A stretch of 64,000 nt of DNA. It comes from Variovorax guangxiensis. Its GTDB lineage: Bacteria > Pseudomonadota > Gammaproteobacteria > Burkholderiales > Burkholderiaceae_C. The DNA lies in contig NZ_RXFT01000004.1 of the NCBI RefSeq assembly GCF_003952165.1, positions 124,001 to 188,000 on the forward strand, given 5' to 3'. The notes below the pieces were generated by a model that saw only the letters and a program-made list of their open reading frames with translations, was not told the DNA's origin and searched no databases. Below, in pieces: positions 30,001 through 37,600 of the stretch (positions are counted from its first letter, which is position 1; every line of letters starts with the position of its first letter). A program made the position numbers and the translations under genes.

Positions 30001-31899
30001 GCATACGACCGCAACGGCCGCCTGCTCGAGGCGACCAATAGCGATGCGCGCCTGCAGTGGTTCTACGACCCGGCCGGCAACCTGACTCGCGAGCATCACC
30101 ACTACCTGGAGCGCAAGCGCACGGCGGTCTGGCAGCACCGCTACGACGAACTCAACCATCGCATCGCCACCGTGCGGCCCGACGGGCATGTCACCCAGTG
30201 GCTGACCTATGGCTCCGGCCATGTGCACGGCCTGATGATCGACGGCCAGGACATCCTGGGCTTCGAGCGGGACGACCTGCATCGGGAGATCGCACGCGAG
30301 CAGGGCAACGGCTTGAGCCAGCGGCAGAAGTACGACCCGGCGGGCCGGCTGCTCGAACAGCACATCTCCCGCACCAGACCAAGCGCTATCGAATCGACCA
30401 CCGGCATCCAGCGCCGCTATACCTACGACAAGGCCGGCCAGTTGGTGACCATCGGCGACAGCCGCCGAGGCAGCCTGAACTACCGCTACGACCCGGTGGG
30501 CCGCCTGCTCGAGGCCAACAGCCGCCTCGGGCGCGAGATCTTTGCATTCGACCCGGCCGGGAATATCGGTGACCCTGTAGACGCGCATCCCAGCCCGCGC
30601 GCAGCAGGTCGCGTCACCCACCGTGTTGCCGTCCGTCTCGATGGGGAAGGTCGCGGCATGGCCGGGCGGTTGATGGACAACCTTTTGAAGGATTACGCGG
30701 GAACCCGCTACAACTGGGACGAATGCGGAAATCTGGTCGAGCGTGTCCGCAATGGTGAGAAGACCGTATTTACGTGGGACGGCTTCAATCGCATGCGAAG
30801 TGCGACTACCTATGGCAAGACGACGGACTTCAGCTACGACGCGCTGGGGCGCAGACTCTCGAAGAGCTCTGCCGAGACAACGACGCTGTTCGGGTGGGAT
30901 GGCGACGTGCTCGCATTCGAGAGCACGCAGAGCAGGTCGGCGATCGAGGAGGGGGGCGAGCACGGCTGGAGCGTGCACTACGTCCACGAGCCCGATTCGT
31001 TCGTACCGCTGATGCAGGTGCGTCAGGCACAGGCGATGGCGCTGTGCGAGGCGACGGACACAAAGGCGCTGATGGATGCCAACGGCGGCGTCTACGACAT
31101 CGAGCAGGATCCTCTATGGAACGGCGAGCAGAGCAAAGTGCCGCGTGCGTTCGATAAGAAGGAGATGGCGTTCTATCAGTGTGATCACCTGGGCACGCCC
31201 CAGGAGCTGACAGATCATGATGGAGATGTCGCGTGGTCGGCGGAGTACAAGGCGTGGGGGGAGGCCCGCGAGGCGATCAGCGAGGCGGGTAGACGGGCGG
31301 GATTCAGGAATCCGATCCGGTTCCAAGGGCAGTACTGGGATGAAGAGACCGGGCTGCACTACAACCGATATCGGTATTTCGATCCGTCCAGCGGCAGGTT
31401 CGTGTCACAGGATCCCATCGGGTTGGCCGGGGGCATCCATTCAATGGCCTATGCGCCCAATCCTGCCGGATTCATTGATCCACTGGGTCTGAGAAAGTAC
31501 GTGATCATCGGCGAAGGGCAGGCCGCAGTGGAAGCCTATGCTGCGGCCATGAAACTCAAGTTCCCGTGCGACGAGTTCAGGACCATCAAGAAGGATTGGA
31601 ATTCCGTGACCCAAGCTTCCGGCGCATCGGTTGAAAAGTTCGGAAGCAAGGAATGGGAGCAGAAGGCGGTTGCCGGCAACGCCGTCTGGATCAGGCAGCG
31701 GGCCGCGGAAGGCTATGAATTCATCGACATCGGGATTGACGGCGCGACCAATCGCAGTCCTTTCTATTCGGCCGAGAAGAAGGCATTGGGCAGGGCCGGC
31801 GCCAAGACATACAAGGCAAATCAGTGTGCGACCGTGGCCGCCAGAGACGGCTCGAAGGAAAGCTCTCGCCCCAAGGCCAAAGGACGATACGGAAAATGA
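27079..31899 (+). CDS. Rhs-family polymorphic toxin 1 (uncharacterised C-terminal tail)
   Basis: 1606 residues. Residues 1-about 340 are a helical domain with two hydrophobic segments (LGSIPIVGNIMALVDVFLDI; SLGINLIGLIPIPP); no PAAR motif is visible. CKNCPAP then leads into the Rhs cage start (DUF6531-like, about 350-430), YD repeats (about 550-1350) and the core ending GRFVSQDPIGLAGG...IDPLGL at 1467-1471, the usual self-cleavage point. The 135-residue tail (YVIIGEGQAAVEAYAAA, AEGYEFIDIGIDG, SPFYSAEKKAL) resembles a tail type I have seen on other Rhs proteins without a known activity. Its stop overlaps the candidate immunity gene (ATGA). Paralogous to the 34605-39299 gene. Confidence 0.93.
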   Translation: MAEQEAASKPQATEREPQTAVAPLNTIVKEDVAAASKAVDDWLRSFSGGYVTLERLTMVLGSIPIVGNIMALVDVFLDIINIVEKKAKDGVDAFLNWVSLGINLIGLIPIPPSMAAARMSLRPTLHLVKQELKTAASNLGEAIVTTLVGHLNATIMGELDKFIDGAIAKLDGILKSCADLADKIIDNLVDVMRRVLGQKDLFTVGTPPSPETRVHDPKTQSTWNRMWGAAVRYTKQSANYVAKAAASHLPDGIAGRINGVIAQMLDFKRLLRGQLSRLADKEAQASIMWLLHKLRDALLHKKGKRGAIVSPQAGAKAEKDNPGTPLGHVSKQAPGQKDGGCKNCPAPVSLGGSISLVTGCESFTHTDFVLVAPLPIEWARTYRSQLDAYDNGMLGARWITAYSTRVDLMTPARGERQGHASLVYHAADGRSHAYPLLVVGQSYRDPIEEVTLSRLSETLLVLDFGKPLPAGEQGSWREIYELAEGGRHYRLVTLQAKDGASIGLRYDHVIAGTGEQVLSDIISKQGDVVVAHVGTQPDATTGLIKSVWELKDGQVVRQLAAYAHDSERDLVAAQDENGASWSYAYSHHLVTRYTDRTGRGTNLEYDGTGPDAKAVREWSDDGSFALKFEWDRNIRLTYVTDALGGETWFYYDILGYTYRIIHPDRLQEWFFRDEFKNVTRHVHTDGTTDDYTYDAEGNLQTHTRADGSRVHFEYDRLNRQTGLRDAEGGVWKRDYNAQGHLAEEIDPLGYKTEYAYDKAGRLVCVTDAKGGSKQLTYTPAGQLASYTDCSGKTSRWEYDARGRLISAIDAAGQAFRYRYTPEGSAAGSDGNHPGQLEQIEQPDRTSEHFEHDAEGRLLVHTDALGRATRYSYTRAGLIAGRTDAAGRSLRYRWDLLGRLTELHNENGSRYDFRYDPVGRLLEETGFDRKTTQYVHEETTGVLAEVIEAGHSTELEFDPLGRLSERRAGGQSERFAYDRNGRLLEATNSDARLQWFYDPAGNLTREHHHYLERKRTAVWQHRYDELNHRIATVRPDGHVTQWLTYGSGHVHGLMIDGQDILGFERDDLHREIAREQGNGLSQRQKYDPAGRLLEQHISRTRPSAIESTTGIQRRYTYDKAGQLVTIGDSRRGSLNYRYDPVGRLLEANSRLGREIFAFDPAGNIGDPVDAHPSPRAAGRVTHRVAVRLDGEGRGMAGRLMDNLLKDYAGTRYNWDECGNLVERVRNGEKTVFTWDGFNRMRSATTYGKTTDFSYDALGRRLSKSSAETTTLFGWDGDVLAFESTQSRSAIEEGGEHGWSVHYVHEPDSFVPLMQVRQAQAMALCEATDTKALMDANGGVYDIEQDPLWNGEQSKVPRAFDKKEMAFYQCDHLGTPQELTDHDGDVAWSAEYKAWGEAREAISEAGRRAGFRNPIRFQGQYWDEETGLHYNRYRYFDPSSGRFVSQDPIGLAGGIHSMAYAPNPAGFIDPLGLRKYVIIGEGQAAVEAYAAAMKLKFPCDEFRTIKKDWNSVTQASGASVEKFGSKEWEQKAVAGNAVWIRQRAAEGYEFIDIGIDGATNRSPFYSAEKKALGRAGAKTYKANQCATVAARDGSKESSRPKAKGRYGK
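29592..30538 (+). repeat. Near-identical Rhs core tract, copy A
   Basis: About 947 bases nearly identical to 37079-38025 (constant offset 7487). By eye I noted only a few scattered substitutions (for example near 29929, 30165, 30286 and 30301), whereas the sequence just upstream differs much more. This pattern suggests recent gene conversion between the two rhs genes. Confidence 0.85.
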
Positions 31900-32315
31900 C
31901 GAAACCATTCACCATTCACATTCCGATGCTTCGGAAAAAAGGGATGCTCGAGAAGATGGATGCCTTCTACGAAGGTGTTCTGAAGTATGAGCGAGATCCG
32001 GAGCTGAATATTCTGCGAGTGACGGGTCATCGAGACTTGGCGATCTGCTTCAAGTACTCCGATTCCATCGCAAAGATCAACGCAAGGGATCGCGAAGCCC
32101 TCTATGAATTCTTCATTGAGAAAAACTTCCCCAGCTTCTGCCAGAAGTTGAAAGAAAGCGGAGTCGAGTTCGACATGCTGGCGCGAACTCCTGCATCTTA
32201 TTTCGCGAGGATCCTGGATCCGTCTGGAAATTCAGTCGAAATCATCTCGGAGAGCTTCGAGGATGATTTCGGTGTTGATGTCTCAGGTTGGGATGTCTAC
32301 CAGGATATTGGGTGA
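31896..32315 (+). CDS. Candidate immunity protein for Rhs toxin 1, glyoxalase (VOC)-like fold
   Basis: 139 residues starting MTKPFTIHIPMLRKKG; the ATG overlaps the Rhs stop, the usual toxin-immunity coupling. The layout is that of a vicinal-oxygen-chelate domain: FTIHIP first strand, MDAFYEGVLKYERDP helix, LRVTGHRDLAICFKY strands, FCQKLKESGVEFD helix, and the DPSGNSVEII ending typical of VOC proteins. The usual metal ligands are not convincingly present, so it is more likely a binding scaffold than an enzyme. An immunity role is inferred from position. Confidence 0.75.
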   Translation: MTKPFTIHIPMLRKKGMLEKMDAFYEGVLKYERDPELNILRVTGHRDLAICFKYSDSIAKINARDREALYEFFIEKNFPSFCQKLKESGVEFDMLARTPASYFARILDPSGNSVEIISESFEDDFGVDVSGWDVYQDIG

Positions 32316-32418
32316 GGCTTCAACGGTGGCCGTCTTTGCAGCGACCGAATCTGATCTGGCAAGCGCCTCGCCAGGAAGAGGTTGATTGCGTCGGAGTTCT
32401 TTATGCGCCTCAACTGCC

Positions 32419-32673
32419 ATGAATGATCCCTTCGAAGTCGATGCCATGATGGCGCAAGCAATCGCGGCGGCCTACGAGCATGTGAAGTCGGCGGGCTTGC
32501 AGTTGGAGAGGTACAAGCTCGTCGTGCTCGAGGAGCCCGGTGCCTACAACGTATCGTGGGTTTCCAGGGACAAACCACGCGGTCATCGCGGCAGCTCGCC
32601 GGGTATGCCGGAATTCTGCTTGCTGATTGAGAGGGGGACAGGCCGAGTGCTGCAGAAGCAATTTGTCCGCTGA
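32419..32673 (+). CDS. Small hypothetical protein, possible orphan immunity protein
   Basis: 84 residues from ATG 32419 (MNDPFEVDAMMAQAIAAAYE), ending PEFCLLIERGTGRVLQKQFVR. An N-terminal helix followed by three predicted strands and a final TGRVL strand recalls the short NTF2-fold-like immunity proteins found in polymorphic toxin loci, but the similarity is only in pattern. It lies 103 bases after the VOC-like gene. No toxin tail adjoins it. Confidence 0.55.
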   Translation: MNDPFEVDAMMAQAIAAAYEHVKSAGLQLERYKLVVLEEPGAYNVSWVSRDKPRGHRGSSPGMPEFCLLIERGTGRVLQKQFVR

Positions 32674-32797
32674 GTTGAGGAGTCTGCCCTTGGTTGCGCA
32701 GTCCGATTGTTCAGGGGCAGGAAGTGAACGACAGCGCTGCGGTACCGAGCCGCACTCGCCCGAATCCATGAACGAAATTTTCTCCCTCTGATCCTCC

Positions 32798-32971
32798 ATG
32801 TCTTCCCAAATCATCATCCTCGCCCACGACATGTGGCGCAAAGGCGCAGGCGGCGCTCCGGCCGGGCCTCGTAGGCCAGGCCGACAGCTCTGCCTATGCC
32901 GGACTCGACCTGGGCCCTGCACAGTTCGCCGCGACGACCTTCCCAGGCACGATCTTCACCGCCACCAGCCC
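32798..32971 (+). pseudogene. Truncated, frameshifted copy of the pentapeptide gene
   Basis: The first 174 bases copy the start of the intact gene at 34098 (MSSQIIILAHDMWRKGAGGA), even including the bases before the ATG (TCCTCCATG versus ATCGAATG with the same TCTTCCC). An extra C at about 32866 shifts the frame after GAPAG. Similarity ends near 32971, before most of the pentapeptide repeats. The open frame that continues to 33064 is not a pentapeptide protein. It marks the 5' edge of a lost effector module. Confidence 0.8.
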
Positions 32972-33060
32972 AACGGCGCGCACAAGCCGGCCGGCCAGAA
33001 GGCGGACGGCACCATGGACACCGCCGACCCTGGGGTCTGGCATACCTTCAATCCCAAGTC

Positions 33061-33537
33061 ATGAAGAACATCGACCTCAGGTTCGGCGTGAAGCTGGCAG
33101 TGCTGCTTCCTCTTCTTCTGAACCTCCCAGTCTCTTACGCAACGGAGAACCAGACCATGGACAAGCCCGAAGCTGCACCCACCTCTTCTTCGCCCATTTC
33201 GGGTGCGCAGTCCTACGCACTGACAGATGCGCAGCGAGCCGGGCTCGTCGCGAAGGCCGAGGCCGGCGACGCCGAGGCCGCGTTCCGGCTGTCGCTGTAC
33301 TACACCTTCGCGTCTTCGGACAAGGCTCAGCGCACCCGCTGGCTGACGGTCGCTGCCAAGGCAGGGCACGTCGTGGCACAGCACAACCTGGCCTACGACC
33401 TCTACATGAACGGCAAGGACCTTGCTGAGTCCGCGCATTGGGCGGCAGAGTCGGCGAAGAACGGGAATTCGGAGGCGGGCGGCCTTCTCAAGGAAATCGA
33501 AGCGGCACGCGCGAACGCCCGGGGCTCGCGTCCGTGA
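33061..33537 (+). CDS. Exported Sel1-like repeat protein, candidate immunity protein
   Basis: 158 residues. A signal peptide (MKNIDLRFGVKLAVLLPLLLNLP) is followed by a Ser/Pro linker and Sel1/TPR-like helices: LVAKAEAGDAEAAFRLSLYY, WLTVAAKAGHVVAQHNLAYD, HWAAESAKNGNSEAGGLL. Periplasmic Sel1 proteins commonly act as immunity factors beside T6SS effectors that work in the periplasm. Here no matching effector remains next to it. It overlaps the next gene by GTGA. Confidence 0.75.
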   Translation: MKNIDLRFGVKLAVLLPLLLNLPVSYATENQTMDKPEAAPTSSSPISGAQSYALTDAQRAGLVAKAEAGDAEAAFRLSLYYTFASSDKAQRTRWLTVAAKAGHVVAQHNLAYDLYMNGKDLAESAHWAAESAKNGNSEAGGLLKEIEAARANARGSRP

Positions 33538-33872
33538 GCGACGGCCTCGATGGCTCGGCCGTGCCGCTCTTCGAGATGGAGTCGCCCGATCGACTGCTGC
33601 TCAGTACGCCGTTGGTGACCGCCCTGGGTGACGCCTTCAGGCTGTTCGAGAAGACCGGACAAGACCTGAACAACTTCGACGTCTGCGTTGCCGAGAGGCG
33701 GAAAGAGAACGGCGAGGACGAAGACGGCGTCGACACCGTCGGCATTGCCTTCTCGGCCAAGCTGCCGCCCGGGCAGAAGGGGCTTGGCAACGCCAGCAGG
33801 TTGGGGCGATCGATCATGTACATCGCCTCGAGGACGACGGGCGAAATACTTCGGGAGCAAGGAAGCAGGTAG
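33534..33872 (+). CDS. Hypothetical protein downstream of Sel1 protein
   Basis: 112 residues from a GTG that overlaps the preceding TGA (VSDGLDGSAVPLFEMESPDR...). It contains an acidic stretch (RRKENGEDEDGVDTVGIAFS) and ends YIASRTTGEILREQGSR. I recognise no family. The coupling to the Sel1 gene suggests a joint role, perhaps a second immunity or accessory protein. A longer frame from 33438 overlaps the Sel1 gene and is not preferred. A hairpin terminator follows. Confidence 0.6.
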   Translation: MSDGLDGSAVPLFEMESPDRLLLSTPLVTALGDAFRLFEKTGQDLNNFDVCVAERRKENGEDEDGVDTVGIAFSAKLPPGQKGLGNASRLGRSIMYIASRTTGEILREQGSR

Positions 33873-33901
33873 CTCGCCAGACGGCGGGCAGTCCAAAGGA
33901 T

Positions 33902-33928
33902 GCCGCGGCCGCTCCAACCGCGGCTTTT
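33902..33928 (+). terminator. Intrinsic terminator after the Sel1 module
   Basis: Perfect 7-base arms GCCGCGG (33902-33908) and CCGCGGC (33918-33924), a 9-base loop and TTTT at 33925-33928. It separates the Sel1 module from the pentapeptide/Rhs 2 module. Confidence 0.8.
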
Positions 33929-33948
33929 GATTTTCAAGGGAGAGAAGA

Positions 33949-34071
33949 ATGAATGAAACCATCGAAAGAAAACCGCACCGCCGCCCAGGTGCCTTGCCCG
34001 GGCTTGCCGAATCGCGCCCGCTGATCGAAGCGTGTGGCGGCCCGATGCCTCGGCAGCAACTGTCTCGCTGA
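33949..34071 (+). CDS. Possible 40-residue ORF before pentapeptide gene
   Basis: ATG behind AAGGGAGAGAAG opens MNETIERKPHRRPGALPGLA and ends at TGA 34071, 26 bases before the pentapeptide ATG. The ribosome site is good but the peptide has no recognisable features. It could be a leader or the stub of a deleted gene. Confidence 0.3.
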   Translation: MNETIERKPHRRPGALPGLAESRPLIEACGGPMPRQQLSR

Positions 34072-34097
34072 CGAGACGACGATCCGAGGGGCATCGA

Positions 34098-34592
34098 ATG
34101 TCTTCCCAAATCATCATCCTCGCCCACGACATGTGGCGCAAAGGCGCTGGCGGTGCTCCCGCCGGGCTCGTCGGCCAGGCCGACAGCTTCGCCTACGCGG
34201 GGCTCGACCTGGGCCTTGCCCAGTTCGCCGCAACGACCTTCGCAGGCACGAGCTTCACCGCCACCAGCTTCAAGCAGGCGGGCTGGAGCGGCTGCCAGTT
34301 CACGGGCTGCAGCTTCACCCAGTGCGACTTCAGCAGCATCTCGATCACCGGCTGCACGTTCATCAATTGCAGCTTCACGGGCGCGAACTTCGATGGCGCG
34401 AGCATCGGAAGCAGCACCTTCCGCCAGTGCCAGTGGGACGACATCAGCTTCGCGGGCGGCAGCTGGAATGACGTCGGCGTGCTGGACTGCAGCGGCACCG
34501 TGGTGCATGCGCAAGGGCTGCAGGGACGCAGCGTGGACTTCACCGGCAGCACCTTCGAGCAGCTCGAGTTCCAGGGCGCCAGCATCAACTGA
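34098..34592 (+). CDS. Pentapeptide-repeat protein preceding Rhs 2
   Basis: 164 residues. After an N-terminal MSSQIIILAHDMWRKGAGGA come repeats of the A(D/N)LXX type in the form GTSFTATSF, GCQFTGCSF, QCDFSSISI, GCTFINCSF and GANFDGASI, predicting a right-handed quadrilateral beta-helix. It lies 12 bases before rhs 2, so it is probably co-translated with it. Pentapeptide proteins occur in T6SS cargo operons as adaptors; that role is inferred. A truncated copy lies 1.3 kb upstream. Confidence 0.85.
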   Translation: MSSQIIILAHDMWRKGAGGAPAGLVGQADSFAYAGLDLGLAQFAATTFAGTSFTATSFKQAGWSGCQFTGCSFTQCDFSSISITGCTFINCSFTGANFDGASIGSSTFRQCQWDDISFAGGSWNDVGVLDCSGTVVHAQGLQGRSVDFTGSTFEQLEFQGASIN

Positions 34593-34604
34593 GGGAAACA
34601 ATAA

Positions 34605-37600
34605 ATGGCAGGGACGGAAGAGAAGAAAGCGCCGACCGAGCGCGAACCACAGACGGCGGTGGCGCCACTGAACACGATCGTGAAGGAGGACGTCGCCGCG
34701 GCCAGCAAGGCGGTGGACGACTGGCTGCGCTCGTTCAGCGGCGGCTACGTGACGCTGGAACGATTGACGATGGTGCTGGGCAGCATCCCGATCGTGGGCA
34801 ACATCATGGCGCTGGTGGATGTGTTCCTGGACATCATCAACATCGTCGAGAAGAAGGCCAAGGACGGCGTCGACGCGTTCCTGAACTGGGTGAGCCTGGG
34901 CATCAACCTGATCGGGCTGATCCCGGTACCGCCGAACATGGCTGCGGCGCGCATGAGCCTGAGGCCCACGCTTCACCTCGTGAAGCAGGAGCTGAAGACG
35001 GCAGCCTCCAACCTCGGCGAAGCGATCGTTACCACGCTGGTGGGGCACCTGAATGCCACCATCATGGGCGAGCTGGACACGTTCATCGACGGAGCCATCG
35101 CCAAGCTCGACGGCATCCTGAAGAGCTGCGCGGACCTGGCGGACAAGATCATCGACAACCTGGTGGACGTGATGCGTCGCGTGCTGGGTCAGAAGGATCT
35201 ATTCACGGTAGGCACGCCTGCGTCACCAGAAACCAAGGTGCACGACCCGAAGACGCAGAGCACGTGGAGCCGGATGTGGGGCGCTGCGGTGCGGTACTCG
35301 AAGCAGTCGGCGAACTACGTGGCGAAGGCGGCTGCGAGCCAGTTGCCCGATGGCGTTGCCAGCCAGGTCAACAGCGTGATCGCGCAGATGCTGGACTTCA
35401 AGCAGGAGCTGAGGGAGCAGCTGTCGAGGCTGGCGGACAGGGAAGCGCAGGCCAGCATCATGTGGCTGCTGTACAAGCTGCGGGATGCGCTGCTGAAGAA
35501 GAAGGGCCAGCGTGCCGCGATCATCGCTCCGCAAACAGGAGCCAAGGCGGAAAAGGAAAATCCCGGAACGCAACTCGGCCACATCAACAAGCAAGCCGAT
35601 GCACAAGGGACCGCGGGGTGCAAGAACTGCCCTGCGCCGGCGCGCAAAGGGGCTTCCATCAGCCTGAGCACCGGCAACGAAAGCTTCACCCACACCGACT
35701 TCGTTCTGGCGGCGCCGCTGCCGATCGAATGGGCGCGCACCTACGCCAGCGACCTCGACGCCTTCGACCGCGGCAGCCTGGGCGCCCGCTGGATCACCCC
35801 CTACAGCATGCGCGTGGACATCACCACGCCCGCGCGAGGCGCACGCCAGGGCCAGCCCAGCCTTGTGCACCACGCCGCCGATGGCCGCAGCCATGCCTAC
35901 CCCGTGCTGGCCGTGGGCCAGAGCTACTTCGATGCGATCGAGGAAGTCCGCGTCTCTCGCCTGAGCGAGAGGCTGCTGGTGCTGGACTTCGGCAAGCCCC
36001 TGCCCGAAGGCGAGCAGAGCGAGTGGCGCGAGATCTACGAGTACGTCGACAGCAAACAACCCCATTTCCGGCTGGTCACGCAGCAGGCCAAGGACGGCAT
36101 GGCGATCGGCCTGCGCTACGACCACGTCATTGCGGCAACGGGCGAGCGTGTGCTCAGCGACGTCATCAGCAAGCACGGCGAAGCCGTCATTGCGCACGTG
36201 GGCACCAAGCCCGATGCGCAGACGGGTCTCATCCAGTCGCTGTGGGAGCTCAAGGATGGCCAGGTCGTGCGTCAGTTGGCCGCCTACACCCACGATGCAG
36301 AGCGCGACCTTGTCTCGGCCCAGGACGAAGACGGCGCCAGCTGGAGCTACACCTACAGCCACCATCTCGTGACCCGCTACACCGACCGCACCGGCCGGGG
36401 CATGAACCTCGAGTACGACGGCACTGGCCCCGACGCCAAGGCCGTGCGCGAGTGGTCCGACGACGGCAGCTTCGCGCTGAAGCTGGAGTGGGACCGCAAC
36501 ATCCGCCTGACCTACGTGACCGATGCGCTGGGCGGGGAGACCTGGCACTACTACGACATCCAGGGCTACACCTACCGCATCATCCATCCGGACGGGCTGC
36601 AGGAGTGGTTCTTCCGTGATGACGCGAAGAACATCACGCGCCACGTGCACACCGACGGCACGACGGACGACTACACCTACGACGCCGACGGCAACCTGCA
36701 GACGCACACCCGAGCCGATGGCAGCCGGGTGCACTACGAATACGACAGCCTGCACCGGCTCACTGGCATCCGCGATGCGGAAGGCGGCGTGTGGAAGCGC
36801 GACTACGACGCGCAGGGCCATCTCACGGAAGAGATCGATCCGCTGGGCCACAAGACCGAGTACGCCTACGACAAGGCCGGCAGGCCCGTGCGCATCACCG
36901 ATGCCAAGGGTGGCGTCAAGGTGCTCGCCTATTCCCCTTCCGGCCAGCTGCTGAGCTACACCGACTGCTCCGCAAAGACCAGCCGCTGGGACTACGACGA
37001 TCGTGGCCGCCTGGTCAAGGCCACCGACGCCGCCGGCAACGCCACCAGCTACCGCTATGCAGCCGGCCAGCTGGAAGAGATCGAACAGCCCGACAGGACG
37101 AGCGAGCACTTCGAGCACGACGCCGAAGGCCGGCTGCTCGTGCACACCGACGCACTGGGGCGCGCCACGCGCTACAGCTACACGCGCGCCGGCCTGATCG
37201 CCGGCCGCACCGACGCCGCGGGCCGTTCGCTCAGGTACCGCTGGGACCTGCTGGGGCGCCTGACCGAACTGCACAACGAGAACGGCAGCCGCTACGACTT
37301 CCGCTATGACCCCGTGGGCCGACTGCTGGAAGAAACCGGCTTCGACCGCAAGACCACGCAGTACGTCCACGAAGAAACCACGGGCGTGCTCGCCGAAGTG
37401 ATCGAGGCGGGCCACCGCACCGAACTCGAATTCGATCCTCTCGGCCGCCTCAGCGAACGCCGCGCCGGCGGGCAGTCCGAACGCTTCGCATACGACCGCA
37501 ACGGCCGCCTGCTCGAGGCGACCAATAGCGATGCGCGCCTGCAGTGGTTCTACGACCCGGCCGGCAACCTGACTCGCGAGCATCACCACTACCTGGAGCG

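Noticed and set aside
25225..30987. A 1920-codon open frame on the minus strand opposite vgrG and rhs 1
   Set aside because: It mirrors the codon structure of strongly supported plus-strand genes (GC-rich third positions) and shows low-complexity His/Arg/Ala composition with no domain.
29000..31400. Repeated motifs in the rhs genes considered as a CRISPR-like array
   Set aside because: The periodicity is that of YD protein repeats, without constant-length spacers or identical direct repeats.
31896..32315. The VOC-like protein considered as a functional glyoxalase or bleomycin-resistance enzyme
   Set aside because: The usual metal-binding residues are not convincing and it overlaps the Rhs stop, which points to immunity.
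32798..33064. An 89-codon open frame considered as a real gene
   Set aside because: It begins as a copy of the pentapeptide gene and leaves that frame after an extra C; the rest has no similarity or coding character.
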